Positions 13,713 through 24,439 of a DNA stretch of 64,000 nucleotides are shown here, one piece after another. The stretch is from Amborella trichopoda (lineage: Eukaryota > Streptophyta > Magnoliopsida > Amborellales > Amborellaceae), in the NCBI RefSeq assembly GCF_000471905.2, contig NW_006499435.1, positions 4,981,456-5,045,455 of the forward strand, given 5' to 3'. Positions within the stretch are counted from its first letter, which is position 1. Each line of letters begins with the position of its first letter. A program made the position numbers and the translations under genes. The notes beneath the pieces are model-generated. The model was not told the origin of the DNA. It did no database searches and worked only from the letters and a program-made list of their open reading frames with translations.

Positions 13713-13991
13713 CCCCGCAGCGTGTGTGTTAAAAGGAAATAAAAACAACCCAAAATTGCAGAGCATGGAGCATGCACCAATGATGAGAAAAATACAAGAA
13801 TGGTTACAAGGTCTAGGCAATTTTATGCCGAAAATATGAGAAAATAACTAAGCATCATGAGATTTTGGAAAGAAATTAATTTATTTCTCTTTGCTGTAAT
13901 ATCTCATTAGACAGTCACAAGTATATCATAAAGGGACCAAATCATTTTCATGTGTGTTTTTGTGTGTGCCTCTATGTGTGTGTGTGTGTGT

Positions 13992-14031
<40 letters not shown>

Positions 14032-16788
14032 TACCTTTCTTCCTGAAAAAAGCTTTGTTGGTGGGAGATTTAGCTTCTCATTCAAGTATTTCTCAAACAA
14101 TTCCTTGCTGCTTCTCCACAACTTTGAATCACAAGGTTTAAGACCAAAAGACTCAACCCCAAGTGCATCTATACTTCTACAAAACTCCTCGAATGTGTAA
14201 CCAACATCAGTGGACGAATGAAAACTACCCTCCTGACAACAGCTTGGTTGGTAATCCACAGATTGATGGTCAAGATCCACTGTCTCAGCTGTACCACGAT
14301 CCACAGAGTGAGAAGCTTTTCTCTCGAGAATCACTGCACAATCACCTGAACTTTGAAGCATTTCAAATTGATGCACTTCTTGTGGAAGGTTGCAACCTTC
14401 AGAATAAATACTTTTAGCTGTATTCTGGTCCATAGAGAGAGAATCTTCTCTCTCTAGGATCCCTGCACAATCGCCTGAAGCTTCTCTCTCGAGAATCATT
14501 GCACAATCACCTGAACTTTGAAGCATTTCATACTGATGAGAAGCTTCTCTCTCGAGAATCACTGCACAATCACCTGAACTTTTAAGCATTTCAAATTGAT
14601 GCTCTTCTTGTGGAAGGTTGCAGCCTTCAGAATAAATACTTTTAGTTGTACTCTGGTCCATAGAGAGAGAATCTTCTCTCTCTAGGATCCCTGCACAAAC
14701 ACCTGAACTTTGAAGAATATGACATTTGTGCTCTTCTTGAGGAAGATAGCATCTTTCAGAACCACTTGTCTCAGTTAAACCCTGAACAATAGAGACAGAA
14801 GCCTCTCTCTCGAGAAAAACTGCACAATCCACTGTCCTTTGAAGCACTTCACTTTGATGCTCTTTTTGGGGAAGGTTGAAACTTTCAGAAGAATCAGTTT
14901 CAGTAACCCCATTCATTTGGAGAGAAGACCCTCTCTCTAAAATCCGTGCACAATCACCTGAACTGTAAAGCATTTCACATTCATACTCTTCTTGGGAGAG
15001 ACCGCAACTTTCAGAACCAGCTGTCTTGGTTGTATCCGCATCCAAAGCGAGAGAATCTTCTTGCTCTAGAATAATTGCACAATCACCTGACCTCTGAAGA
15101 ACTTCACATGGATGCTCTTCTTGGGAGAGACTGCAGTTAAGCGAACTCACTGCCACAGCTGTACTCCGGTCAATAGAGGGAGAAGCTTCTCTCTCTAGAA
15201 TCATGACACAATCACCTGAACTTTGAAGCGCTTCGGATTGAATTTCTTCTTCAAAATTGATACACTCAGAACAGTCGAATGAACTAGCTCCACTGGCAAT
15301 TTGGGGAGCAAGTTCAGGAGCCTCCCCAACTTCACAAGGAATTTTTGAAACCAAACAATCAATAGAAATGTTTGTGCCCATACCAGGCTCTCCACCCAAT
15401 GAATCTCCTATGTTAGTTCTCACTGTATAATCACCTAAACTTTGAAGCACTTCGGATTGACTCTCTTCTTCAAAATTGATACGCTCAAAACAGTGTAATG
15501 AACTAGCTCCACTGGCGATTTGGGGAGCAAGTTCAGGAGCCTCCCCAGCTTCACCGGGAATTTTTGAAACCAAACAATCAATAGAAATGTTTGTGCCCAT
15601 ACCACGCTCTCCACCCAATGAATCTCCTATGTTAGTTCTCACTGCATAATCACCTAAACTTTGAAGCACTTCGGATTGACTTTCTTCTTCAGAATTGATA
15701 CGCTCAAAATAGTGGAATGAACTAGCTCCACTGGTGATTTGGGGAGCAAGTTCAGGAACTTCTCCAGCTTCACTGGGAAGTTTTGAAGTCAAACAATCAA
15801 TAGCAATGTTTGTGCCCATGCTGGGCTCTCCACCCAATGAATCTACTATATTTGTTCCCATAGCAACTTCCGGTGGTTGATCAGAAAAACCCAAAGAGAC
15901 AGAACAATCAGAAGTAAAATTGTCATCTCTAACCCTTATCACTTCATTTTCGTCAAATGATGGGAATTCTTTTTTTATTTGTGCTTTCATGGGATAATCT
16001 GAATAAGAAATACAGCTGTCATTTATACCATTCATCATTTCATCTTTGTTGGGTGAGGGGCATTCTCTTTTAATTTGCACTTTCATGGAGTAATTTGAAT
16101 CAGTTGGTGCCGAGCTCATTTTCGCCTTAAACTTCTTGGACACCTTTGCTGTCCAACTGCCAAGAGTTTCTAAATCTGAATCATCTTCATGTGACTCAAT
16201 AAAAGCACAGTTCCTCTTCTTAGGGGGGTCTTCAAGATGAGAATAATCCTGAAAATTAGTACTGACATTCATAACATCAATGTTGTCATTGTTCTGATCT
16301 GAACGCAGAGAACTTTTAGAACATGAAGGGGGCCCAATTTTCCTCAGCTTAGCTTTGCACATTTTTTGTAGTTCTCTCAACGTCAACCCATTAGAAATAT
16401 CATCATCACTGTAATAATCATCACATGCATGATGTATATTATCTATTTTATGATCAACATTAAGAGGAGAATGCTTTAACTCACTGGTATCATAGCCATG
16501 TGTGATCCCATCACAACTACGTGATTGAGAGACATTGGTTTCCCTTAAATTTCTACTCGGTGGGAAGTTTAAGCAATCTCTTTTGATACTAGAATCTCCA
16601 TTGCGATAAATTGCAGCAACTTCCCTGAACTTAAACGGCGGTTTTCCATAAGGACCGGTGTTGATAACTTTAACCACCTCTCCCCTTGTAATGGTTTGAA
16701 TAAAATGCACGGGATTATAGTGAGCCAGCTCAGCAGAACTGCCAGTGCTGGTTACACCGCTTTTTGATTTTTTCTGCTGCCACATCAT
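10773..16788 (-). CDS. Uncharacterised plant protein with two tandem amino-acid repeat arrays
   Basis: I do not recognise a named function. Minus-strand coding exons: 16788-14035 (918 codons, phase-0 donor AAG|GTATCT), about 12939 or 12928 down to 12488, 12068-11970 (33 codons) and 10907-10773 (TGA stop). The total exceeds 1,100 aa. An upstream non-coding exon ends at 18236, and its intron is closed by the AG just before 16791. The N-terminus carries a compact conserved-looking block (TRGEVVKVINTGPYGKPPFK). Residues 324-524 are 73-aa repeats and 525 to about 840 are 43-aa repeats. The C-terminal exons encode ETARKWLSMMSKDCNRFCKIM-like and KRITFADEAGGKLCHV blocks that look conserved. The middle is acidic, Ser-rich and probably disordered. 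No signal peptide or membrane segment is visible. A gap in intron 2 may hide an exon. A resemblance to predicted plant dentin-sialophosphoprotein-like proteins is only a memory-based guess. Confidence 0.75.
11133..11615. mobile_element. hAT-like element (family V) in last intron of the uncharacterised gene
   Basis: GC-richer ends with GACTCAG/CTGAGTC and CCGAGT motifs flank an AT-rich core, and the right end reads AAACACTGC, the inverse of the CAGTGTTT hAT-like terminus. It lies in intron 10908-11969. The left boundary is uncertain by tens of bases. Confidence 0.45.
12413..12456. repeat. (GA)n microsatellite in intron
   Basis: GA run of about 43 bp, lying about 30 bp inside the intron after the donor at 12487. 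Confidence 0.9.
13015..13050 (+). repeat. G-rich tract, potential G-quadruplex
   Basis: Long G runs separated by single T residues, followed by a GA run and then the gap. With at least four G-tracts the plus strand could form a quadruplex. It lies in the intron, on the strand opposite to the transcript. Confidence 0.7.
13074..13666. other. Assembly gap (593 N)
   Basis: Run of N. The left flank is (GA)n and the right flank is (CT)n on the same strand, so the gap does not simply span one GA array. It lies inside intron 2 of the uncharacterised gene and could hide an exon. Confidence 1.
13954..14030. repeat. (TG)n(AG)n compound microsatellite touching a splice donor
   Basis: TG-rich run followed by AG repeats. 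On the gene strand the donor AAG|GTATCT is directly followed by the CT/CA repeat, so the first ~80 bases of the intron are microsatellite. Confidence 0.85.
14269..15819 (-). repeat. Coding tandem repeat arrays (73-aa and 43-aa units)
   Basis: Array A (15819-15217) has two full 73-aa units and a 55-aa third, each opening MGTNI and containing PELAPQI and GASS. Array B (15216 to about 14269) has 43-aa units opening GDCAxILERE, with a QEEHxxExLQSS end. Counting from residue 525 there are five full units, two short ones (21 and 12 aa), one full and one partial. The end of A (SEVLQSLGDYAV) resembles the B junction, so B may derive from A. Nucleotide identity between A units is high, pointing to recent duplication. 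Confidence 0.9.
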
Positions 16789-17575
16789 ACCCTACAAATT
16801 TAAAAAAAAACTCACATTTCATTTCTCATGAATCACACGGATTTCCTGTTTAACATGTACCTTCATGCTTCTCTCTTTTTTTCCATTCATTTCAAACACC
16901 TAAGCCTCAAATTAAGAACAAAAAAAAAAGCAAAAAAACCCTGTTCTTAGGCTACCTGAATGCTATTCAGCTAATGTCAGCTCAAGAGCAGACGTTACGT
17001 AGAGTAAACAACAAAATAAAGAAGTAATAATGAGCTGAATAAGTTTTAACATAGTATGTTGTGTACACGATTCATACAAAAATTACATGAACTGAATAAA
17101 TGATCTTCATACACAAATTGCTGTAGTAAAAGATATAAACTTTTAGTGACAAATAGACTTGTTAAAATTGTGAGCGCAAGGGCTGACCGTTTTAGCCCCC
17201 TGAAATCACTGTTCTTTTGGGTCAATCTCCAGTTTATAAATCAATAAATAAATTTTGTTTGCAAACTTGCTTGCTATTAAAAGCTGTTTTGAACAGATAC
17301 CAAACCACTAAACTTGAGCTAATCTAGCAATTTAAACCAATTGACACTAACTGGCAGGTCAATCGGATGTTAAGTAACACATGGTTCAAACAATAAAACA
17401 GGCACTATACTATGTGTATCTCTGATTCCTATGTAGATGAGAAAGCAAAAATAAATGGATCAAGATCAAACAAAGAAAAACGAGATATAGTAAGATAGAT
17501 GCAAGGATTTTACAAATTGTGCTCAAAATCCTAAACCTAGTGGTGAGAATCACTGCCTCAAATGGCCCATCATCC

Positions 17576-17577
<2 letters not shown>

Positions 17578-17650
<73 letters not shown>
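17578..17650. repeat. (CA)n microsatellite
   Basis: Uninterrupted CA run of about 72 bp inside the 5'-UTR intron of the uncharacterised gene. Confidence 0.95.
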
Positions 17651-17652
<2 letters not shown>

Positions 17653-18235
17653 AATACAGGGCATAGCCCAACCTCCACAATTTACCAGATCAAAGCCCCC
17701 AGCAAAACCATGAATAGAATCCACAGACTGAATTGCTAAACGTCCATGATATAACAGATCTAAACCCATGGTAAAACAAAACAAAAAATACATGCACTAA
17801 ATTGACAAATCAAATAAATCAATCAGATTTGGACCCTTTTAAAGTGAAGATTAAATAAGATTAACCAACTTTGATCCAGCAAGCAACAAAAACCCACAAC
17901 AAGCAGATCTTAAGCCTTTTTTTTTTTTTCTTATCAGCAAACCCTTTTAGACCCGAAATAGAAACCACACTAAAGCTATGTAACCAAGTATCTACAAAAC
18001 TTAAAAAAAATCACGTTCCATAGCCAAAAATACCTGCAATTTTAACACTGACAAAAACCACAAATGATGCAAAAAAAAATCACATAGGCAGGAAGATAAC
18101 CCAGAAAAGCAAAGGGGAAAAGAAAATGCATTTCCATGAAAATGGAGCTAATAGAGTATTAAAAGGAACCCAAATAATTTTAGCAAAAATATCAATTAAA
18201 AAGATAATTAAAACTTTCTCATGAGAGATGGTTAC

Positions 18236-18450
18236 CTGGTAAGGAAAACCCCTCGTTTGCAAGAGAGTGAGAAATGAAAAGCCCTAATTTGGGGAGAGAG
18301 AGAGAGAGAGATGAAGCCCTAAATTGCTTTTCAGCACTGTGACGAATGGGTATACAGAGTGTTTCAAAAACCCTAGGAGGTGGGTGGGGCTCGACAAAGG
18401 GAAAACTCCCGCGTAAATATTGGCGGGAAATGACGGCACTATATAAATGA
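18236..18450 (-). promoter_or_regulatory. Non-coding first exon and promoter of the uncharacterised gene
   Basis: A good donor (ACCAG|GTAACC) at 18236/18235 pairs with the acceptor before 16791. The exon contains a (GA)n tract at about 18295-18311. Upstream lie TTTCCCGCC on the minus strand (plus 18422-18430), a perfect E2F-type site, and a TATATA element at about 18439-18447. The start site is probably near 18400. An E2F site would suggest S-phase expression; this is inference. Confidence 0.5.
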
Positions 18451-18497
18451 CTAAAATGCCCCACGTTGTGTTCTTGGAGACGATAGGAAACTCCACA

Positions 18498-18888
18498 GGT
18501 TTGTAAAAGGCCGAGGTCCTAAACAATCAAAGTAAGACATACTTTTAAATATGGTTAAAGGATTATTTTTTAGTCGTAAAAATCTTTGTGATGGTCTAAA
18601 ATTTTATTTTTATCTCTAATTACAAATTTTAAAATTTTAAAAATATTATAGATCTAGCAAATGTTAAACATTTGAAATTATTGAAAATTGACGGCCCAGA
18701 TAAATGCATTACAATATGCACTATTTTTCAAACTTGAAATCCATTTTTTCCATGTCTATACATATCGAGGTTGATCAAGATGATCGATTTGAGGGTTGTT
18801 TGACATTAAAATGACCTCTTCTAGTAAACTTTTGAGGTGCCCCTTGATTTCATTATTTAGGCATCAACCTTAAATAAACTTTTTTCCA
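18498..18888 (+). mobile_element. MITE family X copy
   Basis: Starts GGTTTGTAAAAGGCCGAGG with CTAAACAATCAAAGTAAGAC and ends with a GCATCAACCTTAAATAAAC-type terminus. The core shares the ATAGATCTAGCA and ATGCATTACAATATGCAC blocks. First of four X-related copies in a row. Confidence 0.55.
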
Positions 18889-18900
18889 ATAAAATTAAGA

Positions 18901-19291
18901 AAAAGTTTATATGAGTATCAGGCTTTAAACAATTAAAGTAAGACACACCTCAAAAATGTCACTTGAAGACTTTTTTTTTATGCTAAAAGTTCCTCGAATT
19001 GATTATCTCGACCTCAAGATGCATGTACGTGATAAAAAAATGGATTTCAAGTTTTGGAAATAGTGTATCTTGTAGTGTATTTTTTTACCGTCAATATTCA
19101 AGATTTTCAAATTTTCATAGATTTTATCGTTCTACGCTATTTTTGAAGGTTTAAATTTTATAATTAGAAATGAAAACAAAGTTTAAGGCTATCAGAAAGA
19201 TTTACAGTATTGAAACCACATTTCTTGACATTATTTAAAGGTGGGCTTTACTTTGATTGTTTAGAGCCTCATCCCTATACAAACTGCGCCC
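18901..19291 (-). mobile_element. MITE family X copy
   Basis: Begins AAAAAGTTTATATGAG and ends GAGCCTCATCCCTATACAAACTG, opposite in orientation to the copy at 9.36 kb. It contains the TCGACCTCAAGATGCATG block. Confidence 0.6.
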
Positions 19292-19363
19292 ATAAAACAA
19301 AGGAAATAAATTGTATAATCTTACAACTTTGTACTATTGGAGTAGGGTGTACTTTAAAAAGAA

Positions 19364-19833
19364 AAAAGTTTATATAGAGTCAAGGCTCTAACGATCAAAT
19401 TAGAGCCCACATAAAAAAATATCACTAGAAGAAATTGTTTAAATACGCAAATATCCTCAAATTGATCATCTTGACATCAAGATGCATGGACACGAGAAAA
19501 AAATAAATTTCAAGTTTTAGAAATAATATATCTTGTAATGTATTTTTTTATTGTCAATTTTCAATCAAGATGCATGGACACGAGAAAAAAATAAATTTCA
19601 AGTTTTGGAAATAATATATCTTGTAATGCACTTTTTTATTGTCAATTTTCAAGTTTTCATAGATTTGTGGGATCTACATTATTTTTTAAGGTTTAAATTT
19701 TATAATTTAAGATGGAAATAGATTTTAAGGCTATCACAAGGATTTTCAATATTGAAACCACATTTCTTAACACTATTTAAAGGTGCACTTTACTTTTATT
19801 GTTTAGAGCCTCGGCTTTATACAAACCGCACCT
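19364..19833 (-). mobile_element. MITE family X copy with internal duplication
   Basis: Ends are AAAAAGTTTATATAGAGTC and TTTAGAGCCTCGGCTTTATAC. A segment of about 80 bp starting TCAAGATGCATGGACACGAG is tandemly duplicated (about 19482-19564 and 19565-19645), making this copy about 470 bp. Confidence 0.6.
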
Positions 19834-20162
19834 TTTTAGAAATCCTCTAGAAGAAAAGTGATCCAACATGGATAACCGTACAATTAATCATCTTGACTTC
19901 TAGATGTATAAGCATAAAGAAAAAATAATTACAAGTCCTAAAAATAGTGCATTTTGCAACAAGTTATTTGTACCGTCTAGTTTCAAGGTTTTCGAAATTT
20001 GATAGATTTGTGCCATTTTTAGAATATTAAATTTCACTATTATGAAGAAAAATAGATTTCACAGCCATCATAATATTTCCAACACCAAAATTACATTTCT
20101 AAAGTTAGAAATGCATCTTATTTGTAGAGTTTAAAGAAGGCACCTTATACAAACCTTACCTT
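19834..20162 (-). mobile_element. MITE family X copy, truncated at left
   Basis: Has the family core (CATCTTGACTTCTAGATG, GCATTTTGCAACAAGTTAT) and the right end ACCTTATACAAACCTTACC but lacks the left terminus. Confidence 0.5.
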
Positions 20163-20171
20163 AAAATTAAA

Positions 20172-20694
20172 TGGACAACGTACTATACATCCCCATTCAT
20201 ATATAGTTTACCTACATCTTTTATCTTCTAGCTGTCTGATCTAAATGGGTGGCTGAGATGGCCGTAATCAAAATATCATGCATAAATATTGCTTTATTTT
20301 CAATTTATTTTCTAGAAATGATATTGGCACCAAACTTGAGGAGCCCAATCCTCTCTTAAGCTTGCACCAAAGGAAGACAAAAAAAAAAAAGTTCCAGGTA
20401 AAATAAAATGACTAGATTGCTTTAGTTTTAGGAGTATTTTGATCATTTTATTTATTTTAAAAATTTTAATATTTTATTAAGTTTGCTAAGATGTTGTCAA
20501 GCACCGAAACCGTATTCATATGTTTTAAAGAAATAAAATAAAATTTAAATACTATGAGACGTTAAATCTATAGACCAAATGGCCAGTGACTCACTTATGA
20601 CATTATGGCTGAGATTATCTAGCCATCCATTCAGATCCGACGGCTGGGAGATGAAGAAAATAAAATATATGTGGGTGGAAATGTATAGTAAGCA
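20172..20694. mobile_element. Foldback element 1 (long imperfect TIRs)
   Basis: The left arm TACTATACATCCCC...GTCTGATCTAAATGGGTGGCTGAGAT-type sequence is repeated inverted at the right end (CCATTCAGATCCGACGG...GGAAATGTATAGTA), giving arms of about 90 bp. The flanks both contain AAAATTAAATGG (about 20163-20174 and 20700-20711), a possible target duplication. Non-coding, AT-rich centre. Confidence 0.55.
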
Positions 20695-21171
20695 TTCTCA
20701 AAATTAAATGGTAGTTGGGAAAATATAAGGGTATAGATTTGTGCACTTTACCATTGCCTTATCGAAATTGAGCAAACCTACCCAATGGCTTTTTATCGAA
20801 ACATTCACATCGTTTCATATCCTATGTATTTTAGCGATGATCTCAAAGCAAACTAAATAAGCAACATAAGAGAAACAAAAGTAATTTTGGGCACATCAAA
20901 ATAGACGATTAACATCAACCTGGTTTTCTCTCTCCTTCGAAAACCACATCTTAAGATATTTCATTTTTTTAATGAAAAACTTATTAAAATGCATCTAAGA
21001 GATTAGTTATTAAACATTGTACCTATTATAATCTAATTGCAAAATATCATCAAAATACATAAGACTTGGAATAGTTGTAAAAGGGTAAAGTGTTAAATTG
21101 TTATTAGTTAGGTGTATTTTGATAATTTTTCTATTTTTATTGACCTCTCCATATGTTGTACAAAAGTAAAA

Positions 21172-21483
21172 TGGTATGATAGGGCAGCAGCACTATTAAA
21201 ATAAGTAAAGCTTCACCTCATAAAAACTTTTACATCAATCATCTTGGCTTGAACATTATGGTTGTAAAGAAAAATTAGCATTTCAAGCTCTAAAAATGGC
21301 ATATAATGTAATAAATTATCTAGACCATCTATTTTTTGAGTTCCAAAATTTATTGTCGGTGTTGAAAATTAATTTCAGAGCTGTCATAGAGATTTCTATT
21401 ATAGAAATTGCCTTCCGGACGGGGATTTGAGATGAGGTTTTATTTTGTTTTAATAAAGCCTAGGCTTTATAGAAACTTCATCC
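21172..21483 (+). mobile_element. MITE family Y copy 2
   Basis: Begins TGATAGGGCAGCAG and ends AAAGCCTAGGCTTTATAG, followed by AAACTTCATCC. It contains the core CATCTTGGCTTGAACATTATG and AATTATCTAGACCATC. Non-coding. Confidence 0.65.
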
Positions 21484-24371
21484 TAAACAAATGTCCCGAT
21501 GATCATCTTTTTAGGGTGTATGTTTTATAGAGCATTAGCCCAGTGGCCAGTGAGAAGATTTTCCCTCCCTCTACAACTCTACCTGTGCTTGTAGTATTGT
21601 AGATAGAGAAATGAGCACCCAACTAGTGTTAGTAGTCTTGTAGATTGAGAAATGAGCACTTAAATTACCATGCACTAAGGGAAAAACATAGAGTAAATGC
21701 TACTTTGGATGTACCAAGACTACCCCATGGAAATAATTGTGAGACATGCAAAGAAGAGCCCAAAAACCTCAACTATTTAACTTCAAATACCCAACCAATG
21801 ATGGCCATATTGGTCCTCGTGTAGCTAACCAGGAACTGAACCACAGGTCCAAATGGTGGTGCAAATGTTGCTAGAAATTAGATAATATCGAGACCTAGCT
21901 GTAGAGCCACCATCTAGGCTCTTGTGTTGTGCTTGCTTTGTTCACCCACTAATTGTTATCTAGTGGCGTATTTTAAGGGGTGGCGATAGGGGCAGGTCGA
22001 TCCAAACTGGGTTTGGGTTAGTGTTTTTGGACCTGACACTGGGTCCAAATGACCTAGACCCGACATGGGTCGAGGTCCGGCATGGATCCTATGTGTCGGA
22101 TCTGAGTCGCCCCGACCTTCCCCGAATAAAATATGTAAAATATAAATTTATATGGACTAAATAAATTTGATTCATTCAATAATTACTAAATTTTTTGTTC
22201 ATTATATAATTACTAATTTTTTATGTTGAGAGCAACCATAAAGAGATTGATTTAGAAATAGGCCCAAGGTTAAGTGGTCAGGGTACAGGGCACAATATTT
22301 GTTTTGAGTTCCATTTTTATCATAGGACATGGTACTCCTCCATTGAACTAGCAAAAAATTCATTGAATAATAATAAAAAAAGAACAACCATTGGAAGATT
22401 GATATGGAAATCATTTGTCTGCAGAAAGACTAGGATTTAGGTTGCATATGAGGAGGTGCAAGTTACAATGCATCCATCCTTAAAAATCAATCTTCATATA
22501 GATTTGAATTTAAAATTTAACCGTGTTATACGTCTTTTTTGACGTAATTGTCTCCCCGAGGAGAATAAAGAGAGAGCCGGTAGTAACCTAGTCTTGTCGA
22601 TGCCCAAGACGCCGCTAGACAATGGGAACACTGTAGCAATAAGCCTAATATTAGACGACATTTGAAGAAATGTCAGAATGACCTCAATTTTCATGAGATG
22701 ATAGTTTTAGATACCCTAAGGACACTCGTAAATTTTAGTCACGTTCTGACAAGTTTTGATATGATTAGGACGAAACTTGATTTTCAAATCCAATTCATTT
22801 CATGCTAAAAATTGTCCCTATAACTATAACACTATTTTATGGGTCTCAAAACTATAGCAAACCACAACCATTAGATCCGAAATATCGAAAAACGCCCAAA
22901 TACCAAATTTTGGCTCAATCGGATCCTTCGGGACCATTTTGCGCCTAACTTACCATGAACTTGTGGGTTTTACACTATTGCGGTGCAACCTCGATGAATC
23001 AGTAAATAAAATTTGTGTTTTCTCATATTGGGATGGTTTTCAAATACTCATAACTTGTTCTTTTTTAGTCTAATTAAGCTCAAATTCGAACACGAGCTAG
23101 ATCTCGACGATATGCTTGTTTTGACATATAGCACATACCATGTGTGGCTTGAAATGAAAGAATTTTTAGAGAGAATATGTGCTCAAAACATGAAAATTCA
23201 GATTTTATAAATAATAAATATCCAATTTTTTGAAAGGCCATAGCTAAAGATTCCGATGTCGGATTGTCACAAGTATTGGTTCGTTGCGACCGTGCTTTGA
23301 AGACCTACAATTTGATATAATTTTTGTATACGATCGGAGGTCGGATGATATGAATTTGAGCTCAAATATGCCATACTTTTATGGCCTCCGTACGAGGACT
23401 TTTTAAAATTGGAATATGCTCAAACGGATATCAAAATGGATGAATTTTTTCACAAAATGATCATGATAGTATCCTATTCAGTTTGTAATAAAAAATGAAA
23501 GCATGGAACATCATAGATCGTATCGGATTGATGATCGAAGAATCACAAGTTTATAGAGCTTGGCCGGATTTTTGGTTCTTCCTTAAAAATATGTTTCAAG
23601 AAGATCAAAGGGTATCAAAACGTACGCAATAGTTTAAGCATTGATTCTACAACAATTGATCGCCCGAATTACCACCGTAAGCATTTGAAAAAGCTCACGA
23701 GGCCTAACAATGGCAAGAGCTTCCTCATGGAGGGATCGTTTTATCATTTGTTGAAAAGTGTCTAAGGGTATTTTGGTCATTTAATCAAAACACGATATTA
23801 ATATTTTAATTCATAAAATATGTATTTTTTAAAATTTTGGTAGTTTTTTAGCATTCCACTCTTGTTTTGTGGTTGCTCCATATAAGGAACTTAAGTCATT
23901 TGTAATAGCTCCATTGAAATCACTATTGAATTTTTTAGCTGTTGGAGTAAATTATTTAATTATGGCTTGTTCTTTTGATTTACTCTCAAGTTCAAGACTC
24001 AATATGGGAGGAGAGAGAAATATTTCTTAGAGAGATAAAATATCCTCTCTAGAACCCCAAAGTTCTAATTCCCTTAGGATTCCCAACTCCCAATTCCATA
24101 CTCCCTAGAACTCCTAGCTCCTATACACTTTAAAACCCCTAGCTTCAAATCTTACTCTATACACCCTACATCCTACCTTAGCTAGCCTACACCCTACCCT
24201 AAACTATACACCATATGGCACCATACACTGTAGTATATTAGATACCCTAGCTAACATACACCAGAGCCTATCCTATACACCTTAACTAGCCTATACTTTA
24301 ACCCATTCCATACATCATAGTTCTTATACACCATACCTCAACCTAACTCACCTACACCTTAGACCCCAACC
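21484..24371. other. Unresolved repetitive DNA, possible transposon debris
   Basis: No credible gene. 21975-22115 is a GGGTCNGG-rich degenerate repeat. 22690-23960 is lower in simple sequence and resembles old transposon or LTR-like DNA, but I find no protein domain, terminal repeats or primer-binding site. 24060-24370 is rich in CCTA/CACC words. Confidence 0.3.
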
Positions 24372-24439
24372 TTGACCCAAGACTTTTCTCTTTCATGTGC
24401 ACACAAAGGGATCGATGAAGATGCACTTAGGCTCAAGCT

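Noticed and set aside
12646-13839. Open frames running through the N gap on both strands
   Set aside because: They are artefacts of N translation and GA/CT repeats; true exons on the minus strand end at 12939 and 14035.
17410-17793. Cys-Val and Thr-His repeat frames
   Set aside because: Translation of the (CA)n microsatellite in a 5'-UTR intron.
18219-18526. Minus-strand frames over the first exon of the repeat-protein gene as an alternative N-terminus
   Set aside because: They begin at or upstream of the inferred TATA/promoter, and splicing to the acceptor before 16791 puts them out of frame with the main exon.
22690-23960. A full LTR of a retroelement
   Set aside because: The texture suggests old LTR-like DNA, but no terminal repeat pair, primer site or polypurine tract could be matched, so no element is called.
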